From Candidatus Solibacter usitatus (GTDB lineage Bacteria; Acidobacteriota; Terriglobia; Bryobacterales; Bryobacteraceae): 39,364 bases of DNA. Positions within the stretch are counted from its first letter, which is position 1, and each line of letters opens with the position of its first letter. The position numbers were made by a program, and so were the translations under genes. The DNA lies in NCBI GenBank assembly GCA_016191645.1, contig JACPVQ010000155.1, positions 1 through 39,364 on the forward strand, given 5' to 3'. Shown piece by piece: positions 16,202 to 24,733 of this stretch. The notes under the pieces were generated by a model that searched no databases, was not told the origin of the DNA, and worked only from the letters and a program-made list of their open reading frames with translations.

Positions 16202-18298
16202 CTACTTTTTTTCCGCCGCGGCGGGCTGTGGGACGGCCTGTTTCGGGGGTGCCGGCTCGACGACAAAATCCATCCACTGCGCTGTGAGATTCTGTTTCGG
16301 CTTGCCCAGTTTGTCCATCACCAGCACTTGCAACTGATAGTCGCCTGGAGAAAGGTCGTTGCCCAATCGCAACTGCCCACCGGCGAACAAGTGCTTGGGA
16401 TCGGGCGGGTCTTTAGGACCGAAGGGAAGGTGCTTTCCTTCGAAGACCTTTTCGCCATCGCGGAACAGGAGCGCCTGAATGTCGAGGTCGGCCTTCTTTT
16501 CGGGATCCTGCTTGGCGTTGATCACCTGGAACAGATAGAGCATCTGCTGGCCGTGCTGGAAGGTGCGCACGGCGGGGTTGGCGCGCGGATCCTCCATGGA
16601 CTGTTGTCCCTCCGCCTGCCCGGCCGCTTGCGGCTTCGGCGAGTTGGTCCGCAGGAACAATCCGGACATCGCAAGCCTGCCTTTGTTGAGATCGGGCACG
16701 TCGATAAACTGGCTGGCCGATCCGATCACTTCCGTATTGACATCGCGAACGGCGGCGCGCAGTTGATAGGCGCCGGGTTTCTTGATGGGGTGATGGATGG
16801 TGTAGACCAAGCCGTTCTTCATCGCATGGTCATACATCTCCGCCTTCAGCCGCAGCGTGAACTGCTTGTCGGTTTGATCCACGGGGACGCCGTTGTCGCC
16901 GAACGTCAGAACGGTGATGTCCACCTGCGCCTTCTTCCATCCGTCCGCGTCTTCCATGAATTTCAACGGCTTGATGTCGATGTGGAGCATCGAAGTGACG
17001 AAGGATCCGAGTTTCAGGTTGTCGGAGAAGAGAGTGGTCAAACGCAAGGGGACGCCGCTCGATCCGAACGGTGACATGAGCGCGATGCCGATCTGCTGCT
17101 GACGGGTTCGCGGCGCCGGGCGCGATTCGTCGGGAATACCCAGGAATCCGTGGCGCGAGCGGATCTTGTAGCCGGGTTTCTTCAACCGGACCTGAATCTT
17201 GTGAAATTTGCGGTTGAACGTTTCGCCGGACGGGGAATAGCCGAGCAGATAGTATCCGCTTTGATCTTCCAGAACCTTTCCCAGGCTTCCGGCGAGATCG
17301 TTGGAATCGTGAAAGAAGATTCCCCCCGTTTCGGCGGCCAGGTAATTCAATCCGTTTTGCGACTCGAAGTATTCGTCTTTGCGGCGGTTCATCGCTTCGC
17401 TCATCGCCATTGGATTGGACGATCTTGGTCCGCGCTCCGCCGCGCCGATGTTCAGCGTCGGAAGCCCGCGGGCATCAAGGGTGTAGATGACAACGGAGGC
17501 GCGATTCGCCAGATCGGTCAAACGGCGCATGGTATCCAGAACGCGATCCGAATTGCCGCTGGCATCGAAGATGCGCATGCCGTCGGAAACTACAACCACC
17601 GACTTGCGGCCGGGCAGATCCTTCAATCCGTTGACGACGTAGTTGATGGCCCCCAGCGTTCCCACGGAATAGATGCGGTCACGGAAATCGTCAATCGCCG
17701 CAGCGCCTTCGTCTTCGTCGTCGGAGCCTCCAAATGCACTGACCCGGCCGCGCCCCAGAGGATTCCATTTCACACGGGCCACGGCGGCCAGCATCTGCGT
17801 CTTGTCGGTTGTGAAACTCTGCAATGCGCCCATGCCCGCGCCGGTACGCACGATGGCGACCAGATCGCCGGGTTGGACTTTCTGCTCAATGAACTTCTTC
17901 ATCGCCTGCTGCGCTTGCGCCATGCTTTCCCAGGAAAGGCTTAAATCATCGACGACAATCGCAACGGTGCGGCGGATCTTGCGCGGGTCCACCTTGCTGG
18001 GTGGCGGCGGCGGCGCGTTCTTGGCTCGTTTAACAGGCTGCTTGACGGCACCGGCCGCCAGCGCATCGGGCCCGGTGCGGACATAGGAGAAGCTCTGAAT
18101 CTTCTGCGGCTTGCCATCCTGCAGGATTTCGAAATCGCTCGCTTTCAGGTCGCCGATCAGCTTGCCTTTGGAATCGGTAACGACGGCGTCCACCTGCACC
18201 AGGTTTACGGTGATGCGGATGGTCGGTTCGGCGGGGTTTTGCTGCGCAAATCCGGTGAGGGCGCAATAGAGCGTAGCGAGGCACAATAGCTTCTTCAT
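16202..18298 (-). CDS. VWFA-related acidobacterial secreted protein
   Basis: A 698-residue protein with a signal peptide (MKKLLCLATLYCALTGFAQ) and the opening strand RITVNLVQVDAVVTDSKGK typical of VWFA-related acidobacterial proteins. A proline-rich linker leads to a von Willebrand A domain. Its metal-ion-dependent adhesion site is visible as D118-x-S120-x-S122 (DDLSLS), and it continues to about residue 320 (KSVVVVSDGMRIFD). The C-terminal half is beta-rich and of unknown role. These proteins are abundant in Acidobacteria and thought to bind partners at the cell surface. The gene ends 51 bp before blaI, whose own promoter fills the gap, so co-transcription is possible but not required. Confidence 0.88.
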   Translation of the reverse strand: MKKLLCLATLYCALTGFAQQNPAEPTIRITVNLVQVDAVVTDSKGKLIGDLKASDFEILQDGKPQKIQSFSYVRTGPDALAAGAVKQPVKRAKNAPPPPPSKVDPRKIRRTVAIVVDDLSLSWESMAQAQQAMKKFIEQKVQPGDLVAIVRTGAGMGALQSFTTDKTQMLAAVARVKWNPLGRGRVSAFGGSDDEDEGAAAIDDFRDRIYSVGTLGAINYVVNGLKDLPGRKSVVVVSDGMRIFDASGNSDRVLDTMRRLTDLANRASVVIYTLDARGLPTLNIGAAERGPRSSNPMAMSEAMNRRKDEYFESQNGLNYLAAETGGIFFHDSNDLAGSLGKVLEDQSGYYLLGYSPSGETFNRKFHKIQVRLKKPGYKIRSRHGFLGIPDESRPAPRTRQQQIGIALMSPFGSSGVPLRLTTLFSDNLKLGSFVTSMLHIDIKPLKFMEDADGWKKAQVDITVLTFGDNGVPVDQTDKQFTLRLKAEMYDHAMKNGLVYTIHHPIKKPGAYQLRAAVRDVNTEVIGSASQFIDVPDLNKGRLAMSGLFLRTNSPKPQAAGQAEGQQSMEDPRANPAVRTFQHGQQMLYLFQVINAKQDPEKKADLDIQALLFRDGEKVFEGKHLPFGPKDPPDPKHLFAGGQLRLGNDLSPGDYQLQVLVMDKLGKPKQNLTAQWMDFVVEPAPPKQAVPQPAAAEKK

Positions 18299-18360
18299 AC
18301 GACTGCTTACTAGCTTATCAGCCCACCTTGGGATTGGTACGATGAATCCTGGTTTCCTCC

Positions 18361-19524
18361 ATGACGGTCCGCCTTTCCAGCCGCGTCGATTCCCTGCGTC
18401 CCACGGCGGTGAATTCCATACTGGCTGAGGTGCGGCAACTGCAAGCGGAAGGACGCGAGTTGGTTTCGCTGATGCGCGGCGAGCCGGATTTCAAGACTCC
18501 CGCGCACATTGTCGACGCCGCGGAGCGCGCGCTGCGAAACGGAAGGACGGGATATCCCGACAATCGCGGTGAGATGCCGTTGCGCCAGGCGATTGCGGAC
18601 AAGCTGCACTACGATGCGGGGACGGAGGTGCTGGTTACGACCGGAGCGACGTTCGGCATCTGGGCGGCGCTGACGGCGATTCTTGAGCCCGGGCAGGAAG
18701 TGCTGCTTCCCGATCCGATCTACGATGCCTACCAATCGCCCATTGCGCTGGCGGGTGGCGTGGCAAAGGCGGTTCCCTGCTCCATTGAGAACGGCCGCTT
18801 CACTTTGCATGCGGCGGCGCTGGATGCGTCTTGCACGCCGAATACGCGCGCGCTGCTGTTGAACACGCCGTGGAATCCCGTTGGCACTGTGTTCACGCGG
18901 CGCGAACTGGAGGCCATCGCGGAAGTCGTTTTGCGCCGCGGGCTCGTCTTGTTGAGCGATGAGATCTACGAGGCGATTACCTACGGGCCGCATGAGCATG
19001 TTTCGCCGATCTCCATTTCGCCGGAGCTGCGTGAGCGCACGATTTACATCAACAGCTTTTCGAAGACCTACGCCATGACAGGTTGGCGCATCGGCTATTG
19101 CGCAGCGCCGGCCGCGATCACGCAAGCGATGTTCCTGGTGTTGCAGCAATCGAGCCGCGGGCCCGCGACGTTTGTGCAGGATGCCGCGGCGGAAGCGCTG
19201 CGCGGACCGCAGGAGTGCGTGTCGGCGATGCGGGCCGAGTATGCGCAGAGGCTTCAGAGGCTGCGGCAGGTATTGGACGGAATCCCTGGTTGTCCGGTTC
19301 TGGATCCGGAAGGCGGATTCTTTGCCATGGTGGACGCGCGCGGATTAGAGCAGCCTTCCATTGAAATCCGCAGGCGGCTGATGCGCGATCACGGCGTTGT
19401 GGTTGCGCATGGATCGGCATATGGGCCAAGCGGCGAGGGGACGCTGCGCGTTTCCTTTGCCAGCGGAGGCGCAACGCTGGAAAAGGGATTGCAGCGGCTG
19501 CGGGAAGGGTTGCTCGCTCGATGA
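18361..19524 (+). CDS. Class I/II pyridoxal-phosphate aminotransferase
   Basis: A 387-residue fold-type I aminotransferase (aspartate/aromatic-like group). Motifs present are the RGEPDF loop at 39-44, the TTGAT cofactor phosphate region at 93-97, NTPWNPVG at 168-175, D200 (SDEIY), the cofactor lysine K235 in NSFSKTYAMTGWRIGY, R243, and a C-terminal substrate arginine candidate in LRVSFA. Substrate specificity cannot be read. It is the first gene of a plus-strand trio whose second member starts inside its stop (ATGA). Together they suggest amino acid to 2-oxoacid or 2-hydroxyacid metabolism. Confidence 0.92.
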   Translation: MTVRLSSRVDSLRPTAVNSILAEVRQLQAEGRELVSLMRGEPDFKTPAHIVDAAERALRNGRTGYPDNRGEMPLRQAIADKLHYDAGTEVLVTTGATFGIWAALTAILEPGQEVLLPDPIYDAYQSPIALAGGVAKAVPCSIENGRFTLHAAALDASCTPNTRALLLNTPWNPVGTVFTRRELEAIAEVVLRRGLVLLSDEIYEAITYGPHEHVSPISISPELRERTIYINSFSKTYAMTGWRIGYCAAPAAITQAMFLVLQQSSRGPATFVQDAAAEALRGPQECVSAMRAEYAQRLQRLRQVLDGIPGCPVLDPEGGFFAMVDARGLEQPSIEIRRRLMRDHGVVVAHGSAYGPSGEGTLRVSFASGGATLEKGLQRLREGLLAR

Positions 19525-22376
19525 ACGTCGACGGCGAGAAGCTGCGGCGCGCTCTGGAAACGCGCACGAAGAGCGAAGTCCGCTTCGATGAGATCACGCG
19601 CGCATTGTATTCCACCGATGCGAGCGTCTATCAGATTCAGCCAATAGGCGTTGTGATTCCACGCTCGCAGAACGATGTCATCGAGATCATCCGGATTTGC
19701 GTGGAGATGGGCTGTCCAATCACGATGCGCGGCGGCGGAACGTCGCAAGCGGGGCAGGCGATCGGCGAAGGATTGCAGGTCGACCTATCGAAGTACGTGA
19801 ACCGTCTAATTGAAGTGAACGCAGCGGAGCGTTGGGCGGTTGTCGAACCCGGCATTGTGCTGGACGAATTGAACGCGCAGCTCAAGGCGCATGGACTGCG
19901 GTTTGCCCCCGATATCTCCACGGCCAGCCGCGCAACCATCGGCGGCATGATGGCGAACAACTCCGCGGGAGCGCGCTCGGTGTTGTACGGCAAGACTATC
20001 GATCACGTTATGGAGCAGAAGGTGATTCTCTCGGACGGATCGATGGTACATTTCCGTCCGTTGACGCCGCCGGAACTAGAAGCGAAGTGTGCGGAACAAA
20101 CGCTGGAGGGCGAATGCTATCGCACGGTGCGGCGTTTGGGCGTGGAATGCGCCGAGGAGGTGGAGCGACGGTACCCAAAGGTTCTGCGTCGCGTCGGCGG
20201 ATACAACCTGGATGAGTTTGTAAAGCCGGACCGCGCCTTCGACATGACGCGGATGATGGTGGGGTCGGAAGGCACATTAGGAGTTGTGTTGGAAGCGAAG
20301 GTGAAGCTGGTGCCGCTGCCCAAACACAAGTCCGTATTGACCATTGAATTCGATGATCTATTGGACGCGTTGGGGGCGACGCCGGTCATCCTGAAACACG
20401 GCCCTTCGGCAATCGAGGTGATGGACAAGTTCATCCTGGACCACACCAAACAGAACCCGGCGTTCGAGAGTATTCGCCGCGTGTTTCTGCAGGGCGATCC
20501 CGGAGCGCTGCTGTGCGTGGAGTTCTACGCCGAGCAAGCGGAGGATCTGCGTCCGCGCATGGAGGCGGCGGAGCGCGACGTCCTGGCCGCGGGGTACAAA
20601 GCGAAGTTCTTCCACGCGATGGAACTGGCCACGCAAGCGCGCATCTGGAGCCTGCGAGAGGCGTCGCTGGGATTGTCGATGGCGATGAAGGGCGATGCGA
20701 AATCGGCGTCGTTTGTGGAGGACACGGCGGTTGCGCCGGAGCGGCTGCGCGAATACATCGACCGCTTTCTGAAGATGATTCGCGCGCACGGAACCGATGC
20801 GGGAGTTTACGCGCACGCCTCCGTGGGTTGCCTGCATGTGCGGCCCGTGGTGAATCTCAAAACAGCGGACGGCGTGAAGAAGTTCGAATCGATCGCCACG
20901 GAGAGCGCGAAGCTGGTGCTGGAGTTCGGCGGCGCGCTATCGGGAGAACATGGCGATGGTTACGTGCGCAGCCCGTTTATGCGGCAGATGTTCGGCGACC
21001 AGCTGTACGAAGCCTTTCGCGAAATCAAGCGGACATTCGATCCACAAGCGATTCTGAATCCAGGCAAGATTGTCGATTCGCCGCCGTTGACGGCCAACTT
21101 GCGTTTTGGTCCGGGGTATCAGACTGCGAATGCATTCACCTATTTCGATTACTCGGAGCATGGCGGAATGAGCGGCGCGGTGGAGATGTGCAGCGGAGTG
21201 GGCGCGTGCCGGAAGAAGCTGGAAGGGACGATGTGCCCATCGTACATGGCCACGCGCGATGAGATGCACAGCACGCGCGGGCGCGCGAACGCGCTGCGGA
21301 TGCTGATGGCGGGGAAGGCGGATGGGGAAGGCGTGAAGGAGACGCTCGATCTGTGCCTGGAATGCCGCGCCTGCAAATCGGAGTGTCCGGTGGGCGTGGA
21401 TGTGGCGCGATTCAAGAGCGAGTTTCTGGCTGACTACTATTCGCAGCATGGAACACCGCTGGAAGCAAAGGTCCTGGGGAATGCGGAGCGGCTGGCGAAG
21501 ATTGGAAGCGCGTTGGCCCCGGTGTCGAATTGGGTGGTGCATTCCTTACCGGCAAGATGGATCAACGAACAGCTGGTGGGCATGGATTCGCGACGCCTGC
21601 TGCCGCGATGGACGGGCAAGACTTTGCGAGCACGGAGGAGATCGCAACCGGCAAACGCGGAAGCGCATTTGTTCGTGGATACGTTCACCAACTACTACGA
21701 TCCGGAGATCGGCGAAGCGGCGTTGCACGTGCTGACGGCGGCGGGCGTCCCGTGTGCGCTGGCTCCGAATGTCTGCTGCGGCCGGCCGCTCATTTCGCAA
21801 GGGCTGCTGGCGGATGCGCGGAAACAGGCGGAACGGAACACGGAGTTGTTGCATGCCCTTGCATTGCGAGGCGAGCCCATTCTCTTCTGCGAGCCGAGTT
21901 GTCTTTCGGCGATGAAGGAAGACGCGCCCGCGCTGCTTCGTGGTGAAGAGCGGGAAAGGGCGCTGGCTGTTGCACGTCAGTGTTTCCTATGGGAAGAGTA
22001 CGTCGAGGAACGCTGCGCGGACCGTCTGCAATTGCGGCCTTGGCCTGATGAGATTCTGTTGCACGGGCATTGTCATCAGAAGTCGATGGGACTGCTGCCA
22101 AAGACGAAGAGCCTGCTGCTGCGCATTCCTGGAGCGAAGATCAACGAACTGGATGCGGGTTGTTGCGGAATGGCGGGCTCGTTCGGATACATGAAGCGAC
22201 GCTATGACGTCTCGCGCGCGATCGGCGAACGCAAGCTGCTGCCTGCCGCGCGCGCGATGCGTTCCGATCAAGTGCTGGTGGCTTCGGGAACGTCCTGCCG
22301 CCATCAGGTGGAAGACTTCGCGCAACGGAAAGCGGTTCACCCGGCCGTGCTGCTGGCGAGGCTTCTTCCATCATGA
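19521..22376 (+). CDS. FAD- and Fe-S-containing 2-hydroxyacid dehydrogenase (YdiJ/GlcD-GlpC fusion type)
   Basis: A 951-residue fusion. The N-terminal half is a vanillyl-alcohol-oxidase-type FAD domain (PCMH), with GGGTSQAGQA at 71-80, SAGARSVLYGKT at 148-159 and GSEGTLGVV at 248-256, followed by the FAD-oxidase C domain (GEHGDGYVRSPF at 475-486). The second half has ferredoxin-type clusters (C612, C615, C618, C622, with further cysteines at 557, 563 and 572) and CCG-type heterodisulfide-like motifs (VCCGRPL, GCCGMAGSFGY). Relatives oxidise D-lactate, glycolate or D-2-hydroxyglutarate and pass electrons to the membrane chain. ATGA overlaps with both neighbours show tight coupling. Confidence 0.92.
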   Translation: MNVDGEKLRRALETRTKSEVRFDEITRALYSTDASVYQIQPIGVVIPRSQNDVIEIIRICVEMGCPITMRGGGTSQAGQAIGEGLQVDLSKYVNRLIEVNAAERWAVVEPGIVLDELNAQLKAHGLRFAPDISTASRATIGGMMANNSAGARSVLYGKTIDHVMEQKVILSDGSMVHFRPLTPPELEAKCAEQTLEGECYRTVRRLGVECAEEVERRYPKVLRRVGGYNLDEFVKPDRAFDMTRMMVGSEGTLGVVLEAKVKLVPLPKHKSVLTIEFDDLLDALGATPVILKHGPSAIEVMDKFILDHTKQNPAFESIRRVFLQGDPGALLCVEFYAEQAEDLRPRMEAAERDVLAAGYKAKFFHAMELATQARIWSLREASLGLSMAMKGDAKSASFVEDTAVAPERLREYIDRFLKMIRAHGTDAGVYAHASVGCLHVRPVVNLKTADGVKKFESIATESAKLVLEFGGALSGEHGDGYVRSPFMRQMFGDQLYEAFREIKRTFDPQAILNPGKIVDSPPLTANLRFGPGYQTANAFTYFDYSEHGGMSGAVEMCSGVGACRKKLEGTMCPSYMATRDEMHSTRGRANALRMLMAGKADGEGVKETLDLCLECRACKSECPVGVDVARFKSEFLADYYSQHGTPLEAKVLGNAERLAKIGSALAPVSNWVVHSLPARWINEQLVGMDSRRLLPRWTGKTLRARRRSQPANAEAHLFVDTFTNYYDPEIGEAALHVLTAAGVPCALAPNVCCGRPLISQGLLADARKQAERNTELLHALALRGEPILFCEPSCLSAMKEDAPALLRGEERERALAVARQCFLWEEYVEERCADRLQLRPWPDEILLHGHCHQKSMGLLPKTKSLLLRIPGAKINELDAGCCGMAGSFGYMKRRYDVSRAIGERKLLPAARAMRSDQVLVASGTSCRHQVEDFAQRKAVHPAVLLARLLPS

Positions 22377-23608
22377 ACCTGGCCGTCATTTCCGTAATCG
22401 CATTATTGATCGCGATTGCCTTGAGCTGCTTCACGCAGTTGAACGTGGGCGTGCTGGCGATTGTCTTCGCGTGGATCATCGGCGTCTACCTGGGCGGAAT
22501 GCCGGTCAAAACCGTGGCGGGCGGTTTTCCGGCGGACCTGTTTCTGACACTGGCGGGCGTGACGCTGCTGTTCTCGCAGGCGCAGGTGAATGGAACGCTC
22601 GGGTCGATTGCGAAGCACCTGGTACGGCTGTGCCGCGGCAACGCGGGGCTGCTGCCGGTGATGTTCTTTTGCTTCGCATCGGCGCTGGCAACGATTGGGC
22701 CGGGTAACATTGCGACCGCTGCGCTACTGGCTCCGGCGGCGATGGCGGCGGCGCGACGCACGAACATCTCGCCATTCCTGATGGCGATCATGGTGGGGAA
22801 CGGGGCGAACTCCGGATCGCTGTCGCCGTTTGCGCCCACGGGAATCATCGTGAATGGATTGATGGACCGCATCGGACTGCGCGGATACGAATGGACGAAC
22901 TGGTGGAACAACTTTGCGGCGCACGCGGCGTTGGCGTTTGCGGGATATCTTTTGTTCGGCGGCTGGAAGTTGTTTGCGCGCAAGAGCAGCGCGGCGGAGC
23001 CGGAAGAGGCGGAGCCGTTCCAACGCAACCAATGGATTACGATCGCTGTGATTGCGGGACTGGTGCTTGCGGTGGTTGTGGGTAAGGCAAACATCGGGAT
23101 GGCGGCGTTCGCCGGTGCGGCGCTGCTGGCGGTGTTGAAAGCCTGCGACGACGGAGAAGCGATTCGCAAGATGCCGTGGAACACTTTGGTGATGGTGTGC
23201 GGCGTGACCGTGCTGATCTCGTTGTTGGAGAAGACGCAAGGGATCGAACTGTTCGCGAGTCTCATCGCGCGCATCTCGACGCCGGGCACGGCGACGGCGG
23301 TGGTGGCGTTTGTGACGGGATTGGTGTCGGTGTATAGCAGCACGTCGGGCGTCGTGCTGCCTGCGTTTCTACCGGTGATTCCTTCGCTGATCGAGAAACT
23401 GGGAGGCGGGGACGCGTTTGCCATTGCATCGGCGATGAACGTGGGCGGGCATTTGGTGGACGTATCGCCGCTATCCACGATCGGCGCGTTGTGCCTGGCC
23501 GGAGTGACTGATCCGCAGGAGGCGCGGAACCTGTTCCTGAAACTGATGGCATGGGGCTTGTCGATGTCGGTGGCCGGAGCGGGGTTCTCTTACGTGTTCT
23601 TCCGGTAG
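22373..23608 (+). CDS. MatC/SLC13-like dicarboxylate carrier
   Basis: A 411-residue membrane protein with about 10-12 hydrophobic helices, of the ion-transporter superfamily with a MatC-like N-terminal half (LNVGVLAIVFAWIIGVYLGG). Paired re-entrant motifs are seen as NGANSGSLSPFAPTG near 143-157 and STSGVVLPAFLPVIPS with NVGGHLVDVSPLSTIGALC near the end. MatC-type proteins carry malonate or other dicarboxylates. Position after the dehydrogenase and aminotransferase suggests uptake of a dicarboxylic or 2-hydroxy acid used by them. It converges with the small membrane protein gene 5 bp away. Confidence 0.85.
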   Translation: MNLAVISVIALLIAIALSCFTQLNVGVLAIVFAWIIGVYLGGMPVKTVAGGFPADLFLTLAGVTLLFSQAQVNGTLGSIAKHLVRLCRGNAGLLPVMFFCFASALATIGPGNIATAALLAPAAMAAARRTNISPFLMAIMVGNGANSGSLSPFAPTGIIVNGLMDRIGLRGYEWTNWWNNFAAHAALAFAGYLLFGGWKLFARKSSAAEPEEAEPFQRNQWITIAVIAGLVLAVVVGKANIGMAAFAGAALLAVLKACDDGEAIRKMPWNTLVMVCGVTVLISLLEKTQGIELFASLIARISTPGTATAVVAFVTGLVSVYSSTSGVVLPAFLPVIPSLIEKLGGGDAFAIASAMNVGGHLVDVSPLSTIGALCLAGVTDPQEARNLFLKLMAWGLSMSVAGAGFSYVFFR

Positions 23609-23613
23609 GTTAA

Positions 23614-23880
23614 CTACTGAAGGCGTTTTTCGCTGATGGGAGGTTTGTTCTGGCAGGCGATGGAGTCGCCGACGCCAGAGGCGATCATGGCGCAGGCGTT
23701 GTCGATTGCCGCGCGGCGGGCTCTCGCTTCGGTCTCTCCGGCGGCTGTGCGGCAATTCTGGCGGCCGTTGAATTCGATGCACACCTCATAGCGGAACTGG
23801 CGCATGCCCATTGTCGAATAGACCACCAGCGCGATGAAGACTACCGCGCCCAGGAAGATCCAGAGACCCGTCCGTTTCAT
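23614..23880 (-). CDS. Small single-pass membrane protein of unknown function
   Basis: This 88-residue protein has one N-terminal membrane helix (about residues 5-24) and then an exported domain with four cysteines ([28 protein letters not shown]). A helical stretch, [21 protein letters not shown], resembles secreted acidobacterial hypothetical proteins. Its ATG overlaps the accA stop (ATGA), so it is translated with accA at the end of the pilus-accA run. I do not recognise a function. Confidence 0.75.
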   Translation of the reverse strand: MKRTGLWIFLGAVVFIALVVYSTMGMRQFRYEVCIEFNGRQNCRTAAGETEARARRAAIDNACAMIASGVGDSIACQNKPPISEKRLQ

Positions 23881-24719
23881 TCGACGCCTTCCTCGAAGAA
23901 GCCGCCCATCTTGCGGAACTTCTCATAGCGTTCTTCGATAAGCTGCTGCGGCGACATGTGGCTCATTTCGGCGAGCGCGCCGCGGATGGCCACGCGCAGC
24001 AGTTCCGCCGCCTGCTGTGGACTTTCGTGCGCGCCGCCGGGCGGCTCCGGAATGATGCCGTCGATGAGTCCGAGGCCCTGCAAATCCGGCGCGGTCAGTT
24101 TGAGCGCGTTGGCGGCCATCTCCGCTTTGCCCGCATCGCGATAGATGATGGCGGCGCAGCTTTCCGGCGAGATGACGCTGTAGACGGCGTTTTCCAACAT
24201 GTAGACGCGATTGCCCACTCCCATGGCGAGGGCGCCGCCGCTGCCGCCTTCGCCGATGACCACGACAATGACGGGAACGCCGAGGCGAGCCATTTCGCGG
24301 AGGTTGAGCGCGATGGCCTGAGCCTGGCCGCGCTCTTCGGCGTCGATGCCCGGATAGGCTCCGGGCGTATCGAGCAAGGTGACAATGGGGCGGCTGAACT
24401 TCGCGGCGAGGTTCATCAGGCGCATCGCTTTGCGATAGCCTTCCGGCTTTGGCATGCCGAAGTTGCGGATGAGCTTCTGCTTGGTATCGCGGCCCTTTTG
24501 CTGTCCGATGATCATGAGCGGGCTGCCATCCATGTTGCCCATGCCGCAGACGATGGCGGCGTCGTCGCCGAAGGCGCGGTCGCCATGCAGCTCCTGGAAA
24601 TCGGTGATGAGATGGCCGATGTAATCGAGGGTATGAGGCCGTTTCGGATGGCGGGCCAACTGCACGCGCTGCCAAACGGGGCTGGGCGTAGAATGTGCCG
24701 GTGCGGGGTCCACTTCCAT
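23877..24719 (-). CDS. accA: Acetyl-CoA carboxylase carboxyltransferase subunit alpha
   Basis: This 280-residue protein carries the AccA crotonase-like core: [16 protein letters not shown] near 19-34, [57 protein letters not shown] and [22 protein letters not shown]. With AccD it transfers the carboxyl group from biotin to acetyl-CoA in fatty-acid synthesis. It is about 35-40 residues shorter than usual AccA (about 317) because the N-terminal helical part is missing, and a TAG just before the ATG rules out extension. It lies 14 bp behind the pseudopilin gene, so it is probably transcribed with the pilus genes. Confidence 0.95.
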   Translation of the reverse strand: MEVDPAPAHSTPSPVWQRVQLARHPKRPHTLDYIGHLITDFQELHGDRAFGDDAAIVCGMGNMDGSPLMIIGQQKGRDTKQKLIRNFGMPKPEGYRKAMRLMNLAAKFSRPIVTLLDTPGAYPGIDAEERGQAQAIALNLREMARLGVPVIVVVIGEGGSGGALAMGVGNRVYMLENAVYSVISPESCAAIIYRDAGKAEMAANALKLTAPDLQGLGLIDGIIPEPPGGAHESPQQAAELLRVAIRGALAEMSHMSPQQLIEERYEKFRKMGGFFEEGVE

Positions 24720-24733
24720 CTATTCTACCCGGC

